This document shows positions 1 to 9,642 of a DNA stretch of 64,000 nucleotides, piece after piece. This stretch comes from Isochrysis galbana (taxonomy: Eukaryota; Haptophyta; Isochrysidales; Isochrysidaceae). The stretch's first letter is position 1. Every line of letters begins with the position of its first letter. The stretch lies in assembly GCA_018136815.1 (NCBI GenBank), contig CM030933.1, positions 5,991,137 to 6,055,136 on the forward strand, read 5' to 3'. The position numbers and the translations under genes are program-made. The notes under the pieces are model-generated. The model made no database searches. It was not told the origin of the DNA and was given only the letters and a program-made list of their open reading frames with translations.

Positions 1-224
1 CGCTCTCGTGGGTCCATGGCGTGTGTGGCCAACTCGCGGAGCTTGTCAGAGATGTTTGGTTGGGTTGTGCCTGCAGCGTCAGTTGACTGCTCGGATAAGA
101 TGTTTGCCCCCGCCAGTGAAGAGGCTGTGGCTCGGGCTGGGAACGAACGGCGAACGAAGGGCGGTGGGGCGGCGGCGAGGCGCTCCTAGCGGCCCTAGTG
201 TGTTGGGTTGTAAGAGATTGTTAA

Positions 225-282
225 GGTCGTTTGCCTTCATTTGGCATTTGGTACCCCTCGTTTCCAAATACGCGATGCGGGT
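225..282 (+). repeat. Copy of dispersed TTTGCCTTCATTTGG element
   Basis: This 58-bp block contains TTTGCCTTCATTTGG, then TGGTACCCCTCG and CCAAATACGCGATGC. The same order of blocks recurs, in either orientation, near 33.5, 46.0 and 60.6 kb, and the first block alone recurs near 29.8 and 30.06 kb. This copy has a 9-bp internal duplication of the TTTGG segment. Nothing else in positions 1-490 looks like a gene. Confidence 0.7.
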
Positions 283-496
283 CGTCCCCCTCGCCCCTCG
301 CACCGTAGGGGTATGCCATAATATGTACATATCGTACTACATATTTGGGTACGATTTTGGCAAACTGATAAGTCGACCTATTTACTACATATTTGGGTGG
401 CACGGGCCCGGGCACCGGTACATATTTGGGCGGGAGCCAGCGGGATAAAGGGGGGGGGGGCGCTGTCGCATTCATCTAGGGCCAGGTCAATACTTT

Positions 497-610
497 TAGC
501 CCGACTTGCCCAAACTTGTCGGCCGTTCTTGCGGGATTCTTGTGGCGGACCACCCAAACTTTTGGTCAAACTTGTGGCAATTTGTCGTGATGCAAGTACA
601 TCCGCAACAC
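497..610. repeat. Possible terminal/subterminal region of a hAT element
   Basis: The segment starts with TAGCCCGACTTG and carries several AAACTTGTSG-type subterminal motifs. This resembles the AAGTTTCGCG repeats of the nested hAT at 48650-49631. It lies just past the 3' end of the transposase fragment at 828-1940, where a terminal inverted repeat would be expected. The opposite end was not found, so the boundary is a guess. Confidence 0.3.
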
Positions 611-827
611 GTTTCTCTTAAGAAACACAAAAAAACTCGCGCGCAACTCGCCTCGCGTTTATCGCACCTCTTACGCACTTTGCGTGGTTATGTTGTTATT
701 ATGTTGCTATACTTGCTTGTTGCTCTCGTTGTCGTTGTCAACCCATTCACATTAACTTACATCTTACATCACTTATCACACAAGCACAAATGTGACATAG
801 CTGTAACACACAAGAAACATTACAACA

Positions 828-1940
828 TCACACACACTTCTCCCGATGGTTATTGTTGTATCGCAACATCAACGCCGCTTGTATTTGATCAGCGAGAGAG
901 GCCGAACGATTCGGGCCAAACATCGTAACAAGTAATGAGAACACACGCTCACACGAAGCCGAATTGGGAGTCATGCTAAATGCAATCCTTGCCGCGGATG
1001 CCCAGGTAGGGAACTTGCTGTGGTTGCATGCCCACCATAGCAGAACCTCCTTACTGAACACCCGCACTTCCGAATGATCAATCCTCGTCCCACGGCAAGC
1101 GATCAAGTATTCCGGAAGTTCATCGAGCAACCTTTGTCTAACGGCGGGCAAATGATGAAATGGAAATGACGGAATCTCAACCAGCCGATGGACCCAAAGC
1201 TCATCCACCTTGCCGTAGGCAAAGGCTGGGTTGAAGGCTCGAAGCAGCCCCGTTCGCCTGTGCTGCTCTTTGCAATGAAATGGAGAGGCACACTCATTGT
1301 TAAGACGATTTTCGAGATAGGTGAATGCTCCCCGAATCTGCTCCACAAGTGACGACCATTCAGGCAAAGCCGTTGGATCGACAGCCCGTCGCATCTCCTC
1401 CTCATCAGTCACAAGAAGTGTATGGCCACCATCGTTGTACTTTATTGTCCAACCCCCTCGTTGCCGGGCGTCCGGCACCTTCGAGATCTCACCCTTGAAC
1501 CAGGAGAAGTAGGGATCCTCATAGTACTCATTCGTTTTCGTGCCTATATCAAGCCTTGCACTCGCGCGTAACAAGCTTGCAACGTTGGGTAAGTCAGAGG
1601 CCTCCTTACCCATGGTTCGACCACGATGAAGGATACTCTCGAGAGCCTCATACACGAGCAAGATCTCGAGACCGTCGCCTTCAAGCCGATAAGTGGTCGT
1701 GCATAGAATCTGTAAGTCCAAGGCTAGGGCGAGTTCTAGCTGTAGCTGCCGCTTCTGCGTGCGCATCAACTGAGCCATCGCCTTCGTCGTTGCATCTCCT
1801 ATCCCACACTCTTCCAATTTGTTCACAAACCTTTCCAAATCGCCGAAGTTTTCCGCCAGCTGCTTCATCACCTCCCATCGAGACCACCAGCGGATTTTCG
1901 AGTACCCTTTCATCGTGACGTTCATCATCTCCAACCACAA
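828..1940 (-). pseudogene. hAT-family transposase, C-terminal two thirds
   Basis: About 370 residues are open and end in the hAT C-terminal dimerisation domain. Visible motifs are LLWWACNHSKFPTWA, then SASCERVFSLL and ADQIQAALMLRYN, the usual order in hAT transposases. The protein is nearly colinear with the copy at 49.6-50.2 kb (shared KGYSKIRWWSRWEVMKQLAE) and with 39.1-39.7 kb (shared LEDRLNN-like and GLLRAFNPAF blocks). There is no good ATG: the frame opens at a TTG. The N-terminal BED-type zinc finger and first catalytic segment seen in the 47.8 kb copy are missing, so this is a 5'-truncated copy. It is the least damaged C-terminal half in the window. Confidence 0.85.
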
Positions 1941-2067
1941 CGTGCGGGCGGACTTCTATAAGGTCGAATATGACAACTACACTTTTCACCACATCCCCGT
2001 CATCGAACGTACTTTGGCCAGATTCACAATCCTCGTGCACGGCCTCGAATCCCCCAACAAAACCTCG

Positions 2068-2232
2068 CTAGCGCGTACGCAACAAGCCTCCCGAGGCAGA
2101 AGGCCAAAGACCAAAGACGCACGGGAACTCAGCGCCCCGATCTTCAAAGTGGACGCCAAAGGAGCCCTCACAATGAACTCAAACCTGATCCTGGTGGCAC
2201 AGGCACTCGACATAGCGGAAAGACTTGCTTAA
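2068..2232 (+). pseudogene. Dispersed ORF tail (GRRPK...LSAPIF), copy 1
   Basis: The frame reads GRRPKTK, then ELSAPIFKVDAKG, and ends VAQALDIAERLA-stop. The same layout is found at 6.80-6.97 kb (GRKPKLK, LSAPIFTEDEKG, then in another frame VAKALGFAERLA-stop) and in part at 16.4-16.5 kb. Conservation at protein level, including the common stop, says this was a coding C-terminus that has been copied. I do not recognise the family. It abuts the truncated end of the hAT copy upstream, so it may be part of a composite or a separate insertion. Confidence 0.45.
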
Positions 2233-3426
2233 CCCCCTAACAAACACCGCACCCCGCACCCCCCACGACCCCACGTCGCAGGCTCGATGCTCGATACGCA
2301 ACACAAATCCACACCCACTCTTCACGTGACAACACCCACAAGAAACACAAGGGAAACCGACCGTCCGATGGAGCGAGAGCGAGAGAAGGTCGAGAAATCG
2401 ACCATCGGAGATCGGTACACGCCGCCTGCCACCGGAAACCCCGAACACTGAGCCCCTAAGTAGAGCACGAGGGGACGAGCCGCAAGGCGGGTGAGAGGGA
2501 GAGGTAAGGGACGCGGGCGCGGCTGTCAGGGAAAGGTTGCGGAGTCGCGCGCGCGGCGTGAATATTAAGAAGTTTTTTTTTTCATCTAGAAATTCGAGGA
2601 TGTAAGTTTTATTGCTTTACCGTTACGCCGGCGGCCACGTCTTGCGTGACGAGAAGGCAGCTGGAAGTGCGCGCGTTTTCTTTTCCCGGTAGCACTCGGA
2701 CACCTGGCTCGTCAGGCATGGCGAGATTCCGGGACGGAAAAGTTGTGTCCGATTAGCTAGTGGGGTTGGCTAGGATATAACATTAATCATTTTATTTGAA
2801 ACATGTTTGGTTGCGTCGGTGGTCGGTGGGTGTTCACGCTAGTGTTCACAACAACCTTATTCGCACCATTTCCTGGCGAAGGTTTTCGTAGCGGCAGGTA
2901 TCCCCCCTTGGAGTTTTTTTGTTGAGCATCGCGCCACGGTCCACGATCAAAAAATACAACATACAACCCAACCCTTACTAATACTAATACTACTACTAAA
3001 AGTTAAAAAGCCCCTGTTTCCTGTTTGACCGCCCTACCCTTCCGGTATAGCCTCGTCCCCCTCCGGTGTTTACCACAATATCATCTTCCGGTATACCTGA
3101 TACCGATACCTTGATACCCGGCCTCTGGACCCCTAAACCAAAGCCCTAAAAATCCTGTTAGGATCGTCCTATTCACTGCTCACTGCGCTCCCACTGCGCG
3201 CATAAAAACAGGCGGGTTGCACCGAGGTTTCTCACCGGCGTTTTGACGTCAAACGCCAAATGCGAAATACGGACGAGAAGCGCTCGATTTGGCCTCGTTT
3301 GAAAAGAGCACACTAGTCGCTCTACAGAAGAGGATTTGCTGTCTCATTGCTGTCTCAACCACGGCTGCGAAACGTGCGGCGGCGGCCGAACGAGGAGCGA
3401 GCCTGGCGGAGGTCGAGGCCGGCATG
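2233..3426. other. Intergenic, no gene seen
   Basis: C-rich then AT-richer sequence with no supported coding region. Near 2.54-2.58 kb the run ending in AATATTAAGAAGTTT resembles the end of the repeat family at 20.0, 25.9 and 43.2 kb. Between 3.0 and 3.15 kb there are short CCGGTATA/GATACC repeats. Confidence 0.6.
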
Positions 3427-6400
3427 CTAGCTTTGCTTCCCGAGGCTGCTTTTCACGCCGCGATACACAATCGAGTCGATGATCCCTGCGACGGTGAAGA
3501 CCCCTCCAACAAGGGCGCAAACGCGCGCGATTCCGCGCAGCAACCCCGCACCCCTGTGCTCAGTCAGCTCGACCTTCTGCCCGCTGATGTCGTAAGTGAA
3601 ATACACGCCTGGCAAAGAGCCGGGCCCCGAGTCCCTACGAGTCCAAGAACAATGCGTGCTTCACGCGCGCTCTCACATGCTCTCTTCCGCGCAACTCTAA
3701 GCATTGCGCACGCTCGCGCCTCGTGTGGGCATCCCGACGTCTACATATGCCGAGCCGCTAGCCTAAGGTTGAGTTGGGCGTTCACGGGGGGCCTCGCATC
3801 ATGCTTCGCGCCCATGCTTGCCCCCGGCGCAAGTAGCTCACCAATGCAAGTTGCGCACGTGCTCCGTGACCGAGAAGAGGGACGAATTAGTGACCTCGCC
3901 AGAGAGAGAGCGGTAAGCACACGCAACCACCTTCAACAGGTACCGGACCTATGAGACGCAAAGGGATCGGTGGATGAGGATGGAGGAGGGAGCGTTGAGC
4001 AGCCACCGCGTGGCTGCGCCTCTCTGATGGCATTTGCATTTGATGGGCGAGACCATCGGTGCTGCTCACGAGCCGGCAAGTGATTAGTACACTCGGGACA
4101 CGTCACCAGAACTCTTCCGTGCCACACACTGAGTGAACGCCCAACAGCAATACCCCACGGTCTCATCACCTCTGCCGGACCAGGTAGATGAGTCTTCTCG
4201 ACGCCGTCGAGAGGGTGCACCTTGCCTGGAAAAAACTTGCCAAACGACAAGTGGCGGATCTGCGCGCAAGGCGCGGGTGGGGCAGCAAGAGGGTGGGTCC
4301 CATGGAACAAGACGGGATATTGCGTCGATCCAACCTGCCAACGTGCGGACAATTGAGCATGTCCTCCCATGCATATTGACACCGGAGCCGCGGTTTGGTG
4401 GACAAACTTTGCCTATGGCCAACCTCAGCAGGCGGGGACGCACAGTGTGCGACACATTAAAATAGAGGGCATGGCGTAGCGAGAAGGATGGTAGGAGGCC
4501 GAGGACATCTGCATTTTGCTCCATGGCCGTGGAATGCGCTGGCACGACTCGCAAGTTGCCTACGCCGGCGGTGGGGAGGTTAGGTGGGTTGGTGGGGCAG
4601 GTCGTCCATGTGAGTATGGCCGTAGACATTCCGGCTGACCCTTTACCTGCGACATGCGGCATGATGATGGAGCCGAAGAGCGCACATCCCTCACCATCGC
4701 GCCCGTCTCGCATCACCCCGAGCGCATGCAGCATCGTGCTCAGACGATCTTCGAGCTCGAGCTCGAGCGCCTGCGCCGTCGACGAGGCTCATGCGTCAGC
4801 GCACCGCGCTTCGTGCACACTAGTCACACGGCGTGCGTCATGAGGGCGGCCCCACTCGCACCCGTCGGTCTTCCCCAATGGCACCACCCGTGAGCCCGTC
4901 CACAGCACGAATCATCTCTTTAATGGAGGTGACCAGTGTCGTGGCTTGCGACTCATCCTGCGTGATCTCCCTGGCCTGAGCAGGCGGGAGAAAGCGGAAT
5001 AGTCAGTAGCTCGGCATCATGCAAGCTCCATCTTGCCGGTGATATGGAGCCGACGATGCTACACCAACACATCGCGGAGATCGACCAAAGAGTCGGGGTC
5101 AACGACGACGCAAGCAGATGGAAAGACGCACGGGTGGTGTATGGGCCAAACAGCATGCTGGACGCGCACCTCGTCCAGCACAGCAGTCAAATTTGCCCTT
5201 AGACTCTCGTACGCATGGTGTCGCGAAGCGTTGTCCTCCGCGTGCATGCCATTCAGCCGTGATACTAGCGCCTCTGTTGGCCGGATCGCGACGCGCCATG
5301 CAGCGGCCGCCGAAGACGCCGCGGCCATGGCCGCGGCGCGTCGAGTGGCCGCATCCGCCTCGGCTGCCGACTGGTCGGCTGCTGCATCCGACGCGTAAGC
5401 CTCGGCGGCCTTGGCAACCTCGGCGGCAGCGGCTTTGGCGGCCTCGGCAGCCTTGGCAGCGGCTCGCAAGAGAGCCGCGTGGCGCGCAGTCTCGTCGCGC
5501 GCCTTGCGCTCGCCCACTTCTATAGCTGCCAACGCCGTTAAAAGCTGCGGCCGCACCTCAGCGCGCACCGCGACAGGGGCGAGGTCGACCATTGTGCGCA
5601 GCGCGTCGCCATCTTGGCGCAATGCCGCCGCGATGTCAGCAAAATCAGGCGGGCCCTGCTCCTCGCTCGGAATGTCCGCGTTAGCGACGGCATCGTTCAG
5701 ACGTGCTAACATCCGCCCACCAATTTGGCGAGCGGTCGCCACGTCGAATGCGCTCTCGCCGACTGGCTCAACAGCGTTTGGGCTGCCTGTTGCGTTGGAT
5801 CGAGGCGCATCGTTGAAGCACGGCCAATTGGCCTGGCAGCCGACGGACCATTCAGCCTTGTCTTCGGGCGTATAGCCGTCAAAGTCAGAGACCCGGTTGC
5901 ACTGCCCGAAGTACCATGACGGAGCCTCACAACGGTGACGGCCAAGTAGCGCGGGCAGCCCGTTCTGTTGGAGCGACCAGTGGTCAGGGCATGGCTGCGA
6001 GTAGTCGCGCACGCAGCCTGCCTTGAGCGAGAAGGCAAGGACGCCGACGAGCGCGTCGTGAAGCGCGTGCATGAAGCGGGAGAGCCGCAGTCCCACCGCG
6101 ACGCGCGCATCAAAATCCAGCTGTGCCGGCATTCCGATCGGCTTTCCCTCGCCGTCGGTGCGCAGCTTGAGCAGCGAGTCCGTGAAGGTGAGCTGCTCCT
6201 TACCACCCGCGTCCGTCAGCTCGATGAGTATCTCAGAGCAAGGGAGTGATGCGAAGTGGAGGTCGAGGTGAAGTGTGAGAGGTTCACTCGAATCACCCGC
6301 CTGCGGCACCAAACGGTCTGAGCGTCTCAGCCGCACACACTCAGCAAGCTGGTGGCATCCTGCCCACAGAACGAAGAGAACAGAGAAGAGAGAGATGAGA

Positions 6401-6465
6401 GCGCCTGAGAGAGTGCGCTCGGAGAGCTCCGAGTGCGTCTTGGGGAAGAAATCGAAGCCTTGCAT
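3427..6465 (-). CDS. ERGIC3/Erv46-type cargo receptor with a CPW-WPC domain
   Basis: Predicted ER-Golgi (COPII/COPI) membrane cargo receptor built from about six exons. Exon 1 (6465 to about 5060) opens with the ERGIC N-domain: FDFFPKTHSELSERTLSG, a membrane segment near residues 22-37, then LHLDLHFASLPC. Residues 151-216 form a CPW-WPC domain: CVRDYSQPCPDHW, CEAPSWYFGQC, DKAEWSVGC, NWPC. An Ala-rich coiled coil follows. Later exons carry hallmark Erv motifs: EGCALFGSI with HVAGKGS and FNVSHT (to 4444); IRHLSFGKFFPGKVHPLDG (4259-4170); RYLLKVVACAY with FSVTEHVR (3948-3842); and LPGVYFTYDISG, CALVGGVFTVAGI and the second membrane helix (3634-3427). Phases agree at each junction I could define; the second and third exons (about 4.97-4.86 and 4.79-4.44 kb) have approximate starts. 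In known ERGIC3 proteins the lumenal cysteines are arranged differently. No C-terminal KKXX signal is seen. Confidence 0.88.
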
Positions 6466-6570
6466 CGTCTACGCTGGTCGAGACCCACGCGTGCCGCCAC
6501 ACAGAGAGGGAGAGAGAGGGGGGGGGGAAGAGCCTCACGGGAGGGAGAAGATGGGGCCACACACCGTGCG

Positions 6571-6591
6571 TCCTCTCTCTCCCGCTCCCTC

Positions 6592-6625
<34 letters not shown>

Positions 6626-6626
6626 A
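6571..6626. repeat. (CT)n tract upstream of the ERGIC3-like gene
   Basis: A nearly pure CT run about 105 bp upstream of the ATG at 6465. Similar CT/GA tracts sit close to the starts of the MFS gene (24.06-24.18 kb), the LON gene (19.74-19.80 kb) and LST8 (40.37-40.43 kb). They may be a core-promoter style of this genome rather than neutral microsatellites; that is inference. Confidence 0.6.
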
Positions 6627-6799
6627 TCTTCTGTTCTCTAACCAATTCTCAACTCATCTCTATCGGTAAGTTTAGACCTAAAGTTCCTCTGCCTCTGGGG
6701 GCAGGAGCCTCGTGCTCTTCCGCCCCCCCCTCCTCTCTCTCTCAGGCTGCAACTACATATATACTCTCCCTCCGGGTGTTCCAGTTATTCTTGGTCCTC

Positions 6800-6973
6800 A
6801 TCGGCCTCTTCATGGTCTTGCCCAAGGAAGGAAACCTAAGCTCAAAATAGCCCCACTAGAGCTCAGCGCACCGATATTCACCGAAGACGAGAAAGGTGTG
6901 GTCTAAAGATGAGTACAAAACTCTCAGCCTCGTAGTGGCGAAAGCGCTTGGCTTCGCCGAGAGGCTCGCCTGA
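6800..6973 (+). pseudogene. Dispersed ORF tail (GRKPK...LSAPIF), copy 2
   Basis: The first frame reads GLAQGRKPKLK, then LELSAPIFTEDEKG, and meets a stop. A shifted frame continues with LSLVVAKALGFAERLA-stop, matching the tail of the 2.07-2.23 kb copy. The frameshift marks it as decayed. The homology stops about where the copy-1 stop codon is. The function of the parent protein is unknown. Confidence 0.45.
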
Positions 6974-7885
6974 GGACCACCCACTGCAAACGTGTGCATT
7001 GCTGGCGTCCCCCTCTCCACTGGCGATAGCAGCTTATCTGCCAAGGTTGCCACTGACTGCCAAAACTAAACCGAAGCCCATGCGACCCGAAGTTTGAAGT
7101 TTGCATCCGTTGCCTCGGTGCCTCGGTCCTCATGTCCTCATACACGCCAACGATGCCACATGCCACATGCCACGAAGGTCGAAGGTCTTGCCCCCTGTGC
7201 AAAGCCGACCACCGCACCGGGATTAGGGATTATGCCCCAGGGCGCCAAAAACCGCCCAGACAAGCCGCGCACGGAACTCGATTCGATACCGCCCGGGGGC
7301 CTGGCCTTAATTAATCGGCAGAAAAGCACAGCCCCCCCGCCTACTCAGTCTTACGCCCAGGCTGCATCGCAAAGTTCCTCCCGCAGCACCCCTTCCGATG
7401 CGAGCCTCTTCTGGCATACGCTGACGCGCATGCTGTTGCGGCCCAGTATTGGCCGCTGATGCCGCCGATGCTACAGCAGCGCCCTACGGGTGTACGCAGC
7501 TAGCATGCGCACATTCGGGTGGGCATCTTGTGCCGTCCATGGTAAGACGGCGAGAGATTAGCATCGTCCATGCGCCTAAGCCTAAGGCCTAAGGAGATAA
7601 CTCTTCACACTATTCTAGCGGCTAGCGGGCGATTTTAACTATACTATAGACTATACCAACAGGCCGACCTAGCAAAGGAAGGGGAGGTTCTTTATGCTAC
7701 TAACTACTAACTAGGGGTGGGGACAAATGAACGCGCTTCTTGCCTAGGGTGCCTGATGGGCCCCAAGAGTCTCTTGTCTTCAAGAGTGGGAAGTCAACCT
7801 ACTTTTATAAGTGGGGGTCAATGGGGGCCTCGCGCCCCCCTCTCTCCATCGCGGACACCCCCCGGGGTGGGCCCGTACAATCAAC

Positions 7886-7915
7886 CCCAGCCCCTGCCCT
7901 TTGGCAGGGGCTGGG
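7886..7915. repeat. Perfect 13-bp stem hairpin
   Basis: CCCAGCCCCTGCC at 7886-7898 is exactly reverse-complemented at 7903-7915 with a 4-base loop. It is GC-rich and would be very stable as DNA or RNA. No gene is close enough to call it a terminator or RNA element. Confidence 0.75.
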
Positions 7916-8284
7916 CAATCAACACTCTGGCCCAGACCCCTAGTGGGCGCGGGCCGAGACTCGCACTCCCACGCCCAGCATGGGCCTGCCCTCGAGCTGA
8001 CTCCCCCCCCTCCCCTGGTCGCCAGGCATACAGAGGCCACTGGGAGGCTCCAATGGCCAGCGTGGCAAGCGTGGGAGAGGCAGGGGGGGCCAGGGGCTGA
8101 GCCCCAGCCTCCACTGCCCCCTAAGCTGCCCTTGCTGGCCCTCTGGGAGCCCCCAAAGGCCCTCTGAGAGCAGGCCGTGGCGCGCCGCATGGCGACGCGC
8201 CGCAGGGAGAGGGGCGGAGGAGAATGGAGAGAGGGAGAGGGGGGAATTTGCGCCCCCCCCGATGGAGTGCGGTAAGAAACGGGC

Positions 8285-8306
8285 CCCGTTTGCGTAAGCA
8301 AACGGG
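8285..8306. repeat. Perfect 9-bp stem hairpin
   Basis: CCCGTTTGC at 8285-8293 pairs with GCAAACGGG at 8298-8306 across a 4-base loop (GTAA). It lies 370 bp from the hairpin at 7.89 kb in the same GC-rich block. Confidence 0.7.
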
Positions 8307-9642
8307 CGAAGGGGGGCGGCTGGCGACAGGAGGGGCGAGAAGAAGGGAGTGGCTCAAGACGTCCCTGTGGCAGGTATCGGGGGGCGCAGTCATTTATTTC
8401 TTCGAGGACTGCTCGCGGCGCGAGCTGTAAGGGCCGTTCTGCTTCACGATGAGAGGTCCCTCCCCCCCCCCCGGTGTTTTTCCCCGGTCCCCGGAGAGTC
8501 GGCCGGCGTCGACCGGTCCGCCTCAATGGGTTTTCCCTCATTGTAACTTGTGGGGAGTTATAATGGGAGCCGGGGGTTTGCGAGGGGGGAGATTTGAAGG
8601 GATGCATATGTGTATGTGTCTGTGCCATCACTTCAAGGCGTGCGGGCAAGTGCGCTGAGGGGTGTCGTGATAGTACCGGGCTAGTGGGAGTAGTGGTACT
8701 AACGCTCAGTTGTTTCAAGAGTGGGAAGTTAGTACCCGCAGAGCGGGGGCGTGGATCGCACTCATAGCCCCCTATGTCAACAATAGGTTGATAATCGTAG
8801 ACTCTTAGATGCGACGCTTGCAGTGAACACGCAATGAGCAAGTTACGTCGCATAGCGTCGCATAGGTTAACCTAGAGGCATTCACACCAGCTTTGACCAT
8901 AGGCTCGCGAGTGCATCTTCGTCGATCATGCAATGCTGTGGAGAAGGTGCAGCAAGGGCTTGTCCTGAGATCCTAAAGGCTCGCTTTTACAGCCGATGCC
9001 GACTTCCTACAAGCTACTAGTATGCGCCAAGTGCGGCGTTGCGCCATTTGTGTTTGCCCATGATACGATAGCTAATAGTCAAGCCAATGCCCAGCGGCGC
9101 TGACGAATCATCAACCTGCCAAAGCACGCCGCCCTACTTGAAGCAAAGGAGGAGCATCGGCGGATTAAGAGAATCGTGTAGGCACGTCCCGGCCGCGTTT
9201 TCGTTTAGGCTACCGTTCGAGAATGCGCTAGCAGGCCTCGTGTTGTCGAGAGCCGAGACGAGCGAGAAGAAGCATGCAGACGCGTGCGCACCGCAGCGCG
9301 TCTTGTTCAAGCGCCTGTGAAGGCACCAATCCGCGCGAAATAACACCACCCACCCTAATGCATCGCCGCTCTACTGGCCTCTCGATTCCTACGCGACTCG
9401 AGCCAGCGGTTGCTGGGCACTGGTGCGGAAGGCCTCAATTGAACCTGCCATAAGTACAAGGGAAGGGTAGACTGCGCTGAAGTGGCGAGAGCGAGAGGGG
9501 CCATGGCTATGCTTGGCCTTGCATTGAGTGAGGGACCCATGCAACTGAAGCTCAGCACGGGAGGTGCAGGACTCATGCCTTTCCGGCCGAAGCTAGATCG
9601 GCAACGAAGACGCAAAGGGCAGGCCTAGGGAAGGCGCGGAAA

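Larger units (their letters stand above)
6974..9642. other. Intergenic, GC-rich, repeats and hairpins, no supported gene
   Basis: Long open frames here (for example 7780-8853 minus and 7717-8167 plus) are Pro/Gly/Ser/Arg-rich, disagree with each other and show no domain. They are best read as composition artefacts. A plus frame at 7094-7459 has a less biased composition but no recognised feature. Two strong hairpins lie at 7.89 and 8.29 kb. The motif TTTCAAGAGTGGGAAGT occurs at about 7.78 and again near 8.71 kb. Confidence 0.55.

Noticed and set aside
3289..3954. 221-residue plus frame
   Set aside because: Opens at TTG and lies antisense to the last exons of the ERGIC3-like gene, which carry clear family motifs.
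7780..8853. 357-residue minus frame
   Set aside because: Low complexity, no domain, overlaps equally long frames on the other strand and contains two hairpins.
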